Shown here piece after piece: positions 1-6,823 of a stretch of DNA of 64,000 nt. The notes beneath the pieces are model-generated. The model saw nothing but the letters and a program-made list of their open reading frames with translations. It was not told the DNA's origin and searched no databases. Source of the stretch: Streptomyces omiyaensis (GTDB lineage: Bacteria; Actinomycetota; Actinomycetes; Streptomycetales; Streptomycetaceae). The stretch is from positions 186,001 to 250,000 of the forward strand of contig NZ_BMVV01000008.1 of NCBI RefSeq assembly GCF_014650895.1. Direction: 5' to 3'. The position numbers and the translations under genes are program-made. The first letter of the stretch is position 1, and every line of letters begins with the position of its first letter.

Positions 1-115
1 CACCGTCGACTGGGTCCACCTGAAGCTCAACGACCAGGCGCAGCGGACGGTCCTGTGCAAGGACCCGTTCCGTTCGGTCGACGACCGGGTGGAGAAGCTG
101 ATCGCCGGAATGTAG
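1..115 (+). CDS. pafA: Pup-protein ligase PafA, C-terminal end only
   Basis: Only the last 37 codons are in the window; codons start at base 2 and the TAG stop is at 113-115. The visible tail contains [11 protein letters not shown] and ends [10 protein letters not shown]. PafA is the ATP-dependent ligase that attaches the small protein Pup to lysines of proteasome substrates. The assignment rests on the tail sequence plus position, since pafA directly precedes the FKBP genes and pafB-pafC in Streptomyces. The catalytic domain lies outside the window, so function cannot be checked here. Confidence 0.85.
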   Translation, partial: TVDWVHLKLNDQAQRTVLCKDPFRSVDDRVEKLIAGM

Positions 116-233
116 GACGAGCGGAAGAGCGGGTCGGGGCCCCGCGCGCGGGACGCGCGGGGCCCTGGACGTCACGGTCGGGTCCCCTAGAGTGTCGGGA
201 CCACTACTGTGCCGTCTGAGATCTGAGGAACAC

Positions 234-1169
234 GTGCGCCGACTTGCCGGCCTTCTCGTCGTCCCGCTGCTGCTGCTGTCGACAGCGGCCTGCGGCAGCG
301 ACACCAAGGGCTCCGATAACGCCTCGATGACCAACGGGCTGCCCGCCATCACCGCGGGCGAGAAGTTCGGCGAGAAGCCGACCCTCTCGAAGGGCGAGGG
401 CGACCCGCCCAAGGAGCTCAAGGTCAACGTCATCAGCGAGGGCGACGGCCCGGTCACCAAGGACGGCGACGCCCTCCAGGTCAACTACCTCGGTCAGACC
501 TGGGACTCGACGACCCCCTTCGACAACAGCTTCGACCGCGGCGAGCCGTTCAGTCTCACCCTCGGCGCCGGCCAGGTCATCAAGGGCTGGGACCAGGGTC
601 TGAAGGGCCAGAAGGTCGGCAGCCGCGTCGAGATCGGCATCCCGCCGGAGCTCGGCTACGGCGAGCAGGGCTCCCCGCCGAGCATCAAGGGCGGCGCGAC
701 CCTCGTCTTCGTCGTCGACATCCTGAAGGCGACCGTCATCCCGAAGTCCGCCGAGGGCACCGTCGTCGCCCAGGAGAACAAGGACCTGCCCAAGGTCGGC
801 ACCAACACCGACGGCAAGGCCCCCTCGCTGACGGTGCCGAAGGCCGCCGCGCCGAAGGCGCTCGTCTCCAACTACGTGATCGAGGGCAAGGGCGAGGCGG
901 TCAAGTCGACCGACACCCTGACCGTCCAGTACCAGGGCGTCCTCTGGGACGGCACGCCGTTCGACAGCTCCTACGAGCGCGGCGCCCCGGCCACCTTCCC
1001 GCTGGCCAACGTCATCCCGGGCTGGACCAAGGGCCTGGACGGCAAGAAGGTCGGCAGCCGCGTGCTGCTCGTCGTCCCGCCGGCCGACGGCTACGGCGAC
1101 CAGGCCCAGGGCAAGATCCCGGCCAACTCCACCCTCGTCTTCACGGTGGACATCCTCGCCAAGCAGTAG
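234..1169 (+). CDS. FKBP-type peptidyl-prolyl isomerase lipoprotein with two FKBP domains
   Basis: Predicted secreted lipoprotein of 311 residues that catalyses prolyl cis-trans isomerisation outside the membrane. After two arginines a hydrophobic core (LAGLLVVPLLLLS) leads into a lipobox ending TAAC, so Cys20 or so is the lipidated residue. Two FKBP domains follow, at about residues 70-170 and 210-310, each with the typical VIxGW and YGxQ elements. I chose GTG 234 over an in-frame GTG at 192 because a purine-rich TGAGGAA lies just upstream and the signal peptide then starts at its charged end. A -10-like TAGAGT sits at 188-193, so the message has a leader of about 35 nt. The next gene encodes a single-domain cytoplasmic relative. 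Confidence 0.9.
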   Translation: MRRLAGLLVVPLLLLSTAACGSDTKGSDNASMTNGLPAITAGEKFGEKPTLSKGEGDPPKELKVNVISEGDGPVTKDGDALQVNYLGQTWDSTTPFDNSFDRGEPFSLTLGAGQVIKGWDQGLKGQKVGSRVEIGIPPELGYGEQGSPPSIKGGATLVFVVDILKATVIPKSAEGTVVAQENKDLPKVGTNTDGKAPSLTVPKAAAPKALVSNYVIEGKGEAVKSTDTLTVQYQGVLWDGTPFDSSYERGAPATFPLANVIPGWTKGLDGKKVGSRVLLVVPPADGYGDQAQGKIPANSTLVFTVDILAKQ

Positions 1170-1265
1170 CCGGTTCCCGCGCGACCCGGCCCGCCGCGAG
1201 GTAGGTTGTCGGGGTCGCGCGGACCATCGTCCGCCCGGTTCCACCCGTATGAGGAGCACACTGCA

Positions 1266-1646
1266 GTGAGCATCGAGAAGCCCGAGGTCGACTTCCCGGG
1301 CGGCGAGCCGCCGGCCGACCTGGAGATCAAGGACATCTGGCAGGGCGACGGCGAGACCGCCGTGGCCGGCGACACGGTCAACGTCCACTACGTCGGTGTC
1401 TCCTTCGAGTCCGGCGAGGAGTTCGACGCCTCCTGGAACCGCGGCACCCCGCTGGAGTTCCCGCTCGGTGCCGGCATGGTCATCAAGGGCTGGGACAAGG
1501 GCGTCGAGGGCATGAAGGTCGGCGGCCGCCGCCAGCTGGTCATCCCCCCGCACCTCGCCTACGGCGACCGCGGCGCCGGCGCCAAGATCGGCCCCGGCGA
1601 GACGCTGATCTTCGTCTGCGACCTGGTCGGCGTGAAGAAGGCCTGA
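1266..1646 (+). CDS. FKBP-type peptidyl-prolyl cis-trans isomerase, cytoplasmic
   Basis: A single-domain FKBP of 126 residues without signal peptide, the usual size for this family. The fold is covered from VHYVGVSFESGEEFD through VIKGWDKGVEGM and LAYGDRGAG to the terminal ETLIFVCDL. It should act as a cytosolic folding helper. GTG 1266 is preceded by GAGGAG at about 1251, and a possible -10 (TAGGTT) lies at 1201-1206, so it probably has its own promoter downstream of the lipoprotein gene. A strong terminator follows. Confidence 0.92.
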   Translation: MSIEKPEVDFPGGEPPADLEIKDIWQGDGETAVAGDTVNVHYVGVSFESGEEFDASWNRGTPLEFPLGAGMVIKGWDKGVEGMKVGGRRQLVIPPHLAYGDRGAGAKIGPGETLIFVCDLVGVKKA

Positions 1647-1665
1647 CCCGGCCCGACGCACCGGT

Positions 1666-1704
1666 CGAGGGCCCCCGCCTCCGCGGCGGGGGCCCTCGGC
1701 TTTT
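1666..1704 (+). terminator. intrinsic terminator after the FKBP gene
   Basis: Perfect 13-bp inverted repeat (1666-1678 with 1686-1698, arm CGAGGGCCCCCGC) and a 7-nt loop, followed by GCTTTTG. It separates the FKBP pair from pafB. Confidence 0.85.
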
Positions 1705-1774
1705 GTCCGGACACCCCGGGGCGGTACGGTCGGACGTCCGAGAACGGAACCGGGGAAGAGGGTGCAGGGCGTCC

Positions 1775-2731
1775 ATGGCGATTGCCAAGGCCGAGCGGCT
1801 CATGAATCTCGCGCTGTGCCTGCTCGGGACGCGCCGCGCGCTCAGCAAGCGCGAACTGCGCGGCTCCATCGAGGCGTACATGGAGGCCAGCGGGGACGAG
1901 GCCTTCAACCGCATGTTCGAGCGGGACAAGGACGACCTCCGCGAGCTCGGCCTGGTCATCGAGACCGTCGAGAACCTCGACGGCGAGACCGGTTACCTCG
2001 CGCGCCGCGACTCCAACCGCCTCCCGCCCATCACCCTGGACGCCGAGGAGGCCGCCGCGCTCGGCCTCGCCGCCAAGGTGTGGCAGCAGGCCCGCCTCGC
2101 CGGCGCCGCCAGCGGCGCCCTCCAGAAGCTGCGCGCCGCCGGCATGCCCGAGGCGGAGGACACGTACGAGATCCAGCCCAGCGCCCTCGAACCCCGCATC
2201 CCGGTCCACGAGACCGCCTTCGAGCCGCTGATGCTGGCCTGCCGCGACCGGCGCCCCGTCGTCTTCGACTACCGCAAGGCCAACGCCGCCCGCCCCGAGA
2301 CCCGCCAGGTCGAGCCGTGGACCCTGGAGTGCTGGCGCGGCCACTGGTACCTGGCCGGCTGGGACCGCGACCGGGGCGCCGAGCGCGTCTTCCGCCTCTC
2401 CCGCATCACCGGCAGGGTCCGCTCCCGGGCCGGCGCCTTCACCGCGCCCGTGCCGGACGTCTCGACCGTCCGCGAGACGGTGGAGAGCTGGGCGGGGGAG
2501 ACCGCCACCCGCTCCGCCCGCATCCGGCTCCGGGCCGGCTGCGGCTACCCGCTGCGGGGCCGCGCCACCGAGGTGCGCGAGGGTTCCGACGGCTGGGACG
2601 AGCTGGAGATCCCGTACGGGCACGGCCTCGACGCCTGGCTCGTCGAGTTCGGCCCCGACGTCGTCGTGCTGGAACCGGCCGGTCTGCGGGCCGACGTGGT
2701 GGAGCGGCTGCGCGCCGTCGCCAAGGGCTGA
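1775..2731 (+). CDS. pafB: WYL-domain transcriptional regulator PafB
   Basis: 318-residue half of the PafBC transcription factor, which in mycobacteria activates a LexA-independent DNA-damage response. The N-terminus (KAERLMNLALCLLGTRR) begins a winged helix-turn-helix. The WYL domain is seen at GHWYLAGWDRDRG, followed by RVFRLSRITG, and a WCX-type C-terminal region follows. ATG 1775 is used because it begins the conserved MAIAKAERLMNL; upstream in-frame starts run into the terminator. pafC starts 16 bp downstream, so both are probably cotranscribed. WYL domains of this family are thought to sense single-stranded nucleic acid. Confidence 0.93.
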   Translation: MAIAKAERLMNLALCLLGTRRALSKRELRGSIEAYMEASGDEAFNRMFERDKDDLRELGLVIETVENLDGETGYLARRDSNRLPPITLDAEEAAALGLAAKVWQQARLAGAASGALQKLRAAGMPEAEDTYEIQPSALEPRIPVHETAFEPLMLACRDRRPVVFDYRKANAARPETRQVEPWTLECWRGHWYLAGWDRDRGAERVFRLSRITGRVRSRAGAFTAPVPDVSTVRETVESWAGETATRSARIRLRAGCGYPLRGRATEVREGSDGWDELEIPYGHGLDAWLVEFGPDVVVLEPAGLRADVVERLRAVAKG

Positions 2732-2747
2732 GGGGGAGAAGGACCGC

Positions 2748-3713
2748 ATGGCTGCCAACGCGATCGACCAGACGAGGCGGATGCTCTCCCTCGTCACCTA
2801 CCTCCGCGAGCGCCCCGGCGCCCACGTCGCCGACGTGGCCCGCGCCTTCGGCATCACCGAGGACGAGCTGATCTCCGACCTCGACGTGCTGCCCATGTGC
2901 GGCACCAGCTTCCGGGGCGGCGACCTCCTCGACATCGACACCGACGGCGACCGGATCTGGTGGCGCAATCCGGGCGCCCTCAGCGCGGAGGCCTCCGAGC
3001 CGCTCCGGCTCGCCGCCGACGAGGCCACCGCGCTGCTCGTCGCCGCCCGTGCCGTCGCCACCCTCCCGGGGCTGCGCGAGGGCGACCGGGACGCGCTGGT
3101 CCGCGCCACCGCCAAGCTGGAGGCCGCCGCCGGCGAGCAGGCCGGCGCCAGCGCCCGCCTGTCGGTCACCTTCGAGTCCGAGGGCGGCGTCTTCGCCGAG
3201 GTCGACCGGGCCATCTCCGAGCGCAAGCGGCTCTGGCTGCGCTACTACTCCCCGGCGCGCGACGAGCTCACCGAGCGGGAGGTCGACCCCATCCGCCTCT
3301 TCGCCGTGGGCCACACGTACATGGAGGCGTGGTGCCGCCTCTCCGAGGACCGCCGCACCTTCCGGCTGGACCGGGTGGCGGAGATCCGGATCCTGGAGGA
3401 GGCCGCCGCGCCGCCGGAGCTGGAGCTGCGGGACCTCTCCGAGGGGCTGGTCCACCCGTCCGCCGACGACCCCGAGGTGGTCGTCGAGGTCGGTCCCGGC
3501 GGCCGCTGGGTCGCCGAGTACTACCCGCACGACCGGGCCGAGGAGCTCGCCGACGGCGGTCTGCGGATCACCCTGCGCACCCCCGACCCGGCCTCGCTGA
3601 GGCGGCTCGCGCTGCGCCTCGGCAGCGACGGGCGGATCGTCTCGCCGACGGGTCTCGCGGACAGCGCCCGGGCGGCGGCGACCGCCGCGCTCGCCGCGTA
3701 CGAGGGCGTGTGA
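2748..3713 (+). CDS. pafC: WYL-domain transcriptional regulator PafC
   Basis: 321-residue partner of PafB. It has an N-terminal HTH (residues about 10-60, with ADVARAFGITEDEL) and a WYL domain around ISERKRLWLRYYSP and RTFRLDRVAEI, then a C-terminal WCX region. The start is preceded by GGGGGAGAAGG. PafB and PafC act together; the tight spacing here supports 1:1 production. Two hairpins follow the stop codon and end the pafBC unit. Confidence 0.93.
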   Translation: MAANAIDQTRRMLSLVTYLRERPGAHVADVARAFGITEDELISDLDVLPMCGTSFRGGDLLDIDTDGDRIWWRNPGALSAEASEPLRLAADEATALLVAARAVATLPGLREGDRDALVRATAKLEAAAGEQAGASARLSVTFESEGGVFAEVDRAISERKRLWLRYYSPARDELTEREVDPIRLFAVGHTYMEAWCRLSEDRRTFRLDRVAEIRILEEAAAPPELELRDLSEGLVHPSADDPEVVVEVGPGGRWVAEYYPHDRAEELADGGLRITLRTPDPASLRRLALRLGSDGRIVSPTGLADSARAAATAALAAYEGV

Positions 3714-3714
3714 A

Positions 3715-3778
3715 CCGTCCTCTCACGAGAGCGGACGGCCCGTCCTCCGGCGGGGGCGGGGCCGGACGGGGCGGTTTT
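3715..3778 (+). terminator. double hairpin terminator after pafC
   Basis: First hairpin: CCGTCC 3715-3720 with GGACGG 3733-3738, with inner pairing. Second: CCCGTCC 3739-3745 with GGACGGG 3764-3770, followed by GCGGTTTT. The second has the usual intrinsic terminator form. Confidence 0.7.
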
Positions 3779-3820
3779 CCTGAAGGTGCAGCGGATCAGA
3801 GGCGGGGAGAGTAGAGAGAT

Positions 3821-4075
3821 ATGTCTGTGATTTCCGACATGTCGGCTTCAGTAGTCCCCGTCCTCTTCAAAGCCGCCTGCCCCGACTGCCGCTGCCGCTT
3901 CGAACTCGCCGCCGGGGCCCTGCGTCTGGCCATCGGGGCCAGTCGCCGCACGACGTTCTACTCCTTCACCTGCCCCGAGTGCGGCAGCGCGGTCCGCAAG
4001 CCGGCCGGCGAACGCATCGTCGAACTCCTGACCGGCGGAGGCGTCCGCACCCTCCGCCTCCACACCACCGCCTGA
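3821..4075 (+). CDS. small zinc-ribbon-like protein of unknown function
   Basis: 84-residue protein with two cysteine knuckles, CPDCRC at residues about 20-25 and CPEC at about 50, about 27 residues apart, as in a zinc ribbon. No signal peptide or membrane segment. GAGAG precedes the ATG. It stands alone between pafC and the next small gene. The function is not known; a nucleic-acid or protein binding role is only a guess from the fold. Confidence 0.75.
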   Translation: MSVISDMSASVVPVLFKAACPDCRCRFELAAGALRLAIGASRRTTFYSFTCPECGSAVRKPAGERIVELLTGGGVRTLRLHTTA

Positions 4076-4098
4076 CCGGCCTCCCGCACCCCAAGGAC

Positions 4099-4104
4099 TA
4101 GGCT
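4099..4104 (+). promoter_or_regulatory. -10 box of a leaderless transcript
   Basis: TAGGCT ends 6 nt before the ATG at 4111, placing the transcription start on the start codon. No Shine-Dalgarno sequence is present. A -35 element is not clear. Confidence 0.55.
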
Positions 4105-4110
4105 CGGCCC

Positions 4111-4308
4111 ATGTTCTGGCCCATGCTCGCGATCGCCCTCGGCTTCCTCGGCCTCGCCGTCCTCGGCGTCCTCGCCGTCAGGGTCTTCCTGGAGGTGCGG
4201 CGCCTCGGCCGCCAGGTGGCCGTCACCGCGGAGCGCATCCAGCGCGCCGCCGACGACCTGGAGACCGCCGCCACCGGACTGGCCCGAACCGGCCGTTCCC
4301 TGCCCTGA
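4111..4308 (+). CDS. small single-span membrane protein
   Basis: 65 residues. Residues 2-25 (LAIALGFLGLAVLGVLAV) form one membrane segment, followed by an Arg-rich juxtamembrane stretch and an amphipathic, coiled-coil-like helix (TAERIQRAADDLETAA). The layout resembles small DUF948-like or TatA-like membrane proteins, but it lacks the TatA FG hinge. It lies just upstream of tatA with its own leaderless promoter. The function is unknown. Confidence 0.7.
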   Translation: MFWPMLAIALGFLGLAVLGVLAVRVFLEVRRLGRQVAVTAERIQRAADDLETAATGLARTGRSLP

Positions 4309-4381
4309 GCCGGCTGCCGTACGCTGCCACGATCGGGCCTGATCAGGGCTCCGTGCGCGCAATCGGGAGTATGCACGGGCA

Positions 4382-4412
4382 TTGCCCGACGTTTACTCCT
4401 GCGGGTTACGAT
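4382..4412 (+). promoter_or_regulatory. possible tatA promoter
   Basis: TTGCCC at 4382-4387 and TACGAT at 4407-4412, with a 19-bp spacer. The spacer is longer than ideal, so this is tentative. Confidence 0.35.
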
Positions 4413-4494
4413 CGCAGACAGCGCGGAGGCCGGACGCATGTCCGACCGGCCGGGCACGTACCCATCCGCCTCGGTGAGAAGAGAGACCACAGCC

Positions 4495-4782
4495 ATGTTC
4501 CGTCAGATCGGTCCCCTTGAGATCAGCCTCATCCTGCTGGTCGTCGTGCTGCTCTTCGGCGCCAAGAAGCTCCCGGAGATGGCGCGCTCCCTGGGCAAGT
4601 CGGCCCGCATCCTGAAGAGCGAGGCCAAGGCCATGAAGTCGGAGAACCAGGAGTCCGCCGCCGCTCCCGCCGAGGCGCCGGCCGAGCCGGCCGCCCCCGC
4701 CCAGCGCACCATCAAGGCCGCCCCCGGCGACGTCACCGGTGGCCGTCCCGTGACCGAGGCGTCGGACACCACCCAGCGCTGA
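4495..4782 (+). CDS. tatA: Sec-independent protein translocase subunit TatA
   Basis: 95-residue TatA. It has a short N-terminal membrane helix ([15 protein letters not shown]), the [14 protein letters not shown] hinge and amphipathic helix that define the family, then an Ala/Pro-rich disordered tail. TatA polymerises to form the passage used by folded proteins carrying twin-arginine signals. I used ATG 4495 (GAGAAGAGAG upstream) rather than the in-frame start at 4438, which would put an unrelated hydrophilic stretch before the membrane helix. tatC follows 78 bp downstream. A likely Tat client in this window is the protein at 50737-52041. Confidence 0.95.
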   Translation: MFRQIGPLEISLILLVVVLLFGAKKLPEMARSLGKSARILKSEAKAMKSENQESAAAPAEAPAEPAAPAQRTIKAAPGDVTGGRPVTEASDTTQR

Positions 4783-4860
4783 CCCCGCACCCCGGCGCCG
4801 AACCGTTCGCCCCGCACGTACGCCGCCCAGCGGCCTGCCCGCACGAGATGAGGACGTGGG

Positions 4861-5802
4861 TTGCCCAAGTCTGCCCGCATGAAGAAGGAGAAGGATCCCG
4901 AGGGGCGGATGCCTCTCGCCGACCATCTCCGCGAGCTGCGTAATCGCCTCGCCAAGGCGATGCTGGCGATCGTCGTCGCCTCCGTGGTGGCGGCGTTCTT
5001 CAGTCAGCAGCTGATGACGCTTCTGTCGTCCCCCGTACCGAAGTGCCTTCCGGACACCTCCCTGTCCGCGAACACCGGTGGTCGGTGCGTCGTCCTCGCC
5101 TACCAGACCATGCTGTCCCCCTTCACCTCCACGGTGAAGGTGATCATGCTGGCGGGTCTTGTCGCCTCCAGCCCCGTCTGGCTCTACCAGCTCTGGGCCT
5201 TCGTCGCGCCCGGCCTCCACCGGAGCGAGAAGAAGTACACGTACTGGTTCGCCGCCATCGCCGTCCCGCTCTTCGCGGCCGGCGCCTTCACGGCGTTCCT
5301 GATCATGCCCGTCAGCGTGCGCGTCCTCATCAGCATCACGCCCGACGTCGCCTCGAACTTCCTCTCCCTCGACGACCTCCTGGACTTCACCACCAGGATG
5401 GTGCTCGTCTTCGGCCTCGCCTTCGAGCTGCCGCTGCTGCTGATCATGCTCAATCTCACCGGAGTGGTCACCGGCAAGCGGATGGCCGGCTGGTGGCGCG
5501 CGATGGTGATGGGCACCTTCGTCTTCGGCGCCGTCGCCACCCCCTCCACCGACCCGCTCGGCATGATCGCCCTCGCCGGGCCGATCATCGTCCTCTACTT
5601 CATCGCGGTCGGCGTCTCCCTCCTCAACGACCGGCGCAAGGCCCGGCGCAACCCCGACGCGGGGCTCTCCGACGACGAGGCCTCGGTGCTCGACCTCACC
5701 CCCGAGCCCGTCCCCGCCCCCCGCGCCCTGCCCGAGCAGGCCACCGGCGACACCGACGGAGCCCGTGCCCACCGCACGGGCGGCTACGACGACATCACCT
5801 GA
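4861..5802 (+). CDS. tatC: Sec-independent protein translocase subunit TatC
   Basis: 313-residue multi-span receptor of the Tat pathway. The conserved MPLADHLRELRNRL element at about residues 17-30 and six hydrophobic segments are present, including YQLWAFVAPGLHRSEKK and the FGLAFELPLLLIML segment. The tail after about residue 255 is hydrophilic and disordered. The start is TTG 4861, preceded by GAGGACG; ATG 4879 is an internal alternative. TatC binds the twin-arginine signal peptide and recruits TatA. Confidence 0.95.
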   Translation: MPKSARMKKEKDPEGRMPLADHLRELRNRLAKAMLAIVVASVVAAFFSQQLMTLLSSPVPKCLPDTSLSANTGGRCVVLAYQTMLSPFTSTVKVIMLAGLVASSPVWLYQLWAFVAPGLHRSEKKYTYWFAAIAVPLFAAGAFTAFLIMPVSVRVLISITPDVASNFLSLDDLLDFTTRMVLVFGLAFELPLLLIMLNLTGVVTGKRMAGWWRAMVMGTFVFGAVATPSTDPLGMIALAGPIIVLYFIAVGVSLLNDRRKARRNPDAGLSDDEASVLDLTPEPVPAPRALPEQATGDTDGARAHRTGGYDDIT

Positions 5803-5815
5803 GCGACCGTCTTGT

Positions 5816-5848
5816 AAGGTCCCCCCAGACTCCGTCCGGGGGGACCTT
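5816..5848 (+). terminator. 11-bp hairpin between tatC and the lipid kinase gene
   Basis: Perfect arms AAGGTCCCCCC 5816-5826 and GGGGGGACCTT 5838-5848 with an 11-nt loop. There is no T-tract. Its 3' arm carries the only purine-rich sequence in front of the ATG at 5853, so it may hide the ribosome site of the next gene as well as end tatC transcripts. Confidence 0.55.
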
Positions 5849-5852
5849 CGCC

Positions 5853-6779
5853 ATGTCCAGCGACATCACGCTCATCGTCAATCCCACCGCGGGCCGCGGC
5901 CGCGGCGCCCACGCCGTCCGGCCCGCCGCGGACGCCCTGCGCGCCGCCGGGCACGCCGTCCGCACCCTCCTCGGCGCCGACCCCGCCGACGCCCTGCGCC
6001 GCGCCCGCGAGGCCGTCGCCGACGGCACCGGTGCCCTCGTCGCCGTCGGCGGCGACGGCATGGTCTCCCTCGCCCTCCAGGCCGTCGCCGGCACCGGCAC
6101 CCCGCTCGGGGTGATCGCCGCCGGCACCGGCAACGACTTCGCCCGCTCCCAGGGCCTCCCCGTCCGCGACCCGGCCGCCGCCGCCCGCCTCACCGCCGCG
6201 CTCCTGCGCGACGGCGCGGCCCGCGCCGCCGACCTCGGGCGCGTCACGACCCCGGCCGGGCCCCGCTGGTACGGCACCGTCCTCGCCTCCGGCTTCGACT
6301 CCCGGGTCAACGACCGCGGCAACCGCATGCGGCTCCCCGCCGGCCGCTTCCGGTACGACCTCGCGATCCTCGCCGAGCTGGCCGCCTTCCGGCCCGTCCC
6401 CTACCGGCTCGTCCTCGACGGGCGCGCCGTCGAGACCGACGCCACCCTCGTCGCCGTCGGCAACGGCACCTCCTACGGCGGCGGCATGCGGATCTGCGCC
6501 GGCGCCCGCACCGACGACGGCCTCCTCGACGTCACCGTCGTCGGCGACGTGACCCGGGCCACCCTCCTCAAGGTCTTCCCCCGCGTCTACCGGGGCACCC
6601 ACCTCGGCCATCCCGCCGTCACCACGTACCGCGCCCGCTCGGTCACTCTCGACGCGCCCGCCACCACCGGCTACGCGGACGGCGAGCCGCTCGGACCGCT
6701 GCCGCTGCGCGTCGACTGCGACCCCGGCGCCCTCATGCTCCTGGCACCCCCGCAGACCCGCGCCAAAGCCCCTCGATAA
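5853..6779 (+). CDS. diacylglycerol kinase / lipid kinase family protein
   Basis: 308-residue member of the DagK/YegS family, which phosphorylates diacylglycerol or related lipids with ATP. Visible signatures are the N-terminal IVNPTAGRGRG, the glycine-rich VAVGGDGMVSLA (GGDGT-type nucleotide loop, here with Met in place of Thr), and AAGTGNDFARSQGLP. The C-terminal sandwich contains GNGTSYGGGM and PDDGLLDV-type elements. Length fits the family. It probably serves phosphatidic acid recycling at the membrane. Substrate cannot be told from sequence. Confidence 0.88.
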   Translation: MSSDITLIVNPTAGRGRGAHAVRPAADALRAAGHAVRTLLGADPADALRRAREAVADGTGALVAVGGDGMVSLALQAVAGTGTPLGVIAAGTGNDFARSQGLPVRDPAAAARLTAALLRDGAARAADLGRVTTPAGPRWYGTVLASGFDSRVNDRGNRMRLPAGRFRYDLAILAELAAFRPVPYRLVLDGRAVETDATLVAVGNGTSYGGGMRICAGARTDDGLLDVTVVGDVTRATLLKVFPRVYRGTHLGHPAVTTYRARSVTLDAPATTGYADGEPLGPLPLRVDCDPGALMLLAPPQTRAKAPR

Positions 6780-6823
6780 AGATCGCGTCACTGTCGGAGG
6801 GGGCGGGTAGGCTCGAAGACAAG

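Noticed and set aside
192..233. Upstream GTG start at 192 for the FKBP lipoprotein
   Set aside because: It would put 14 hydrophilic residues before the signal peptide and overlaps the likely -10 box TAGAGT.
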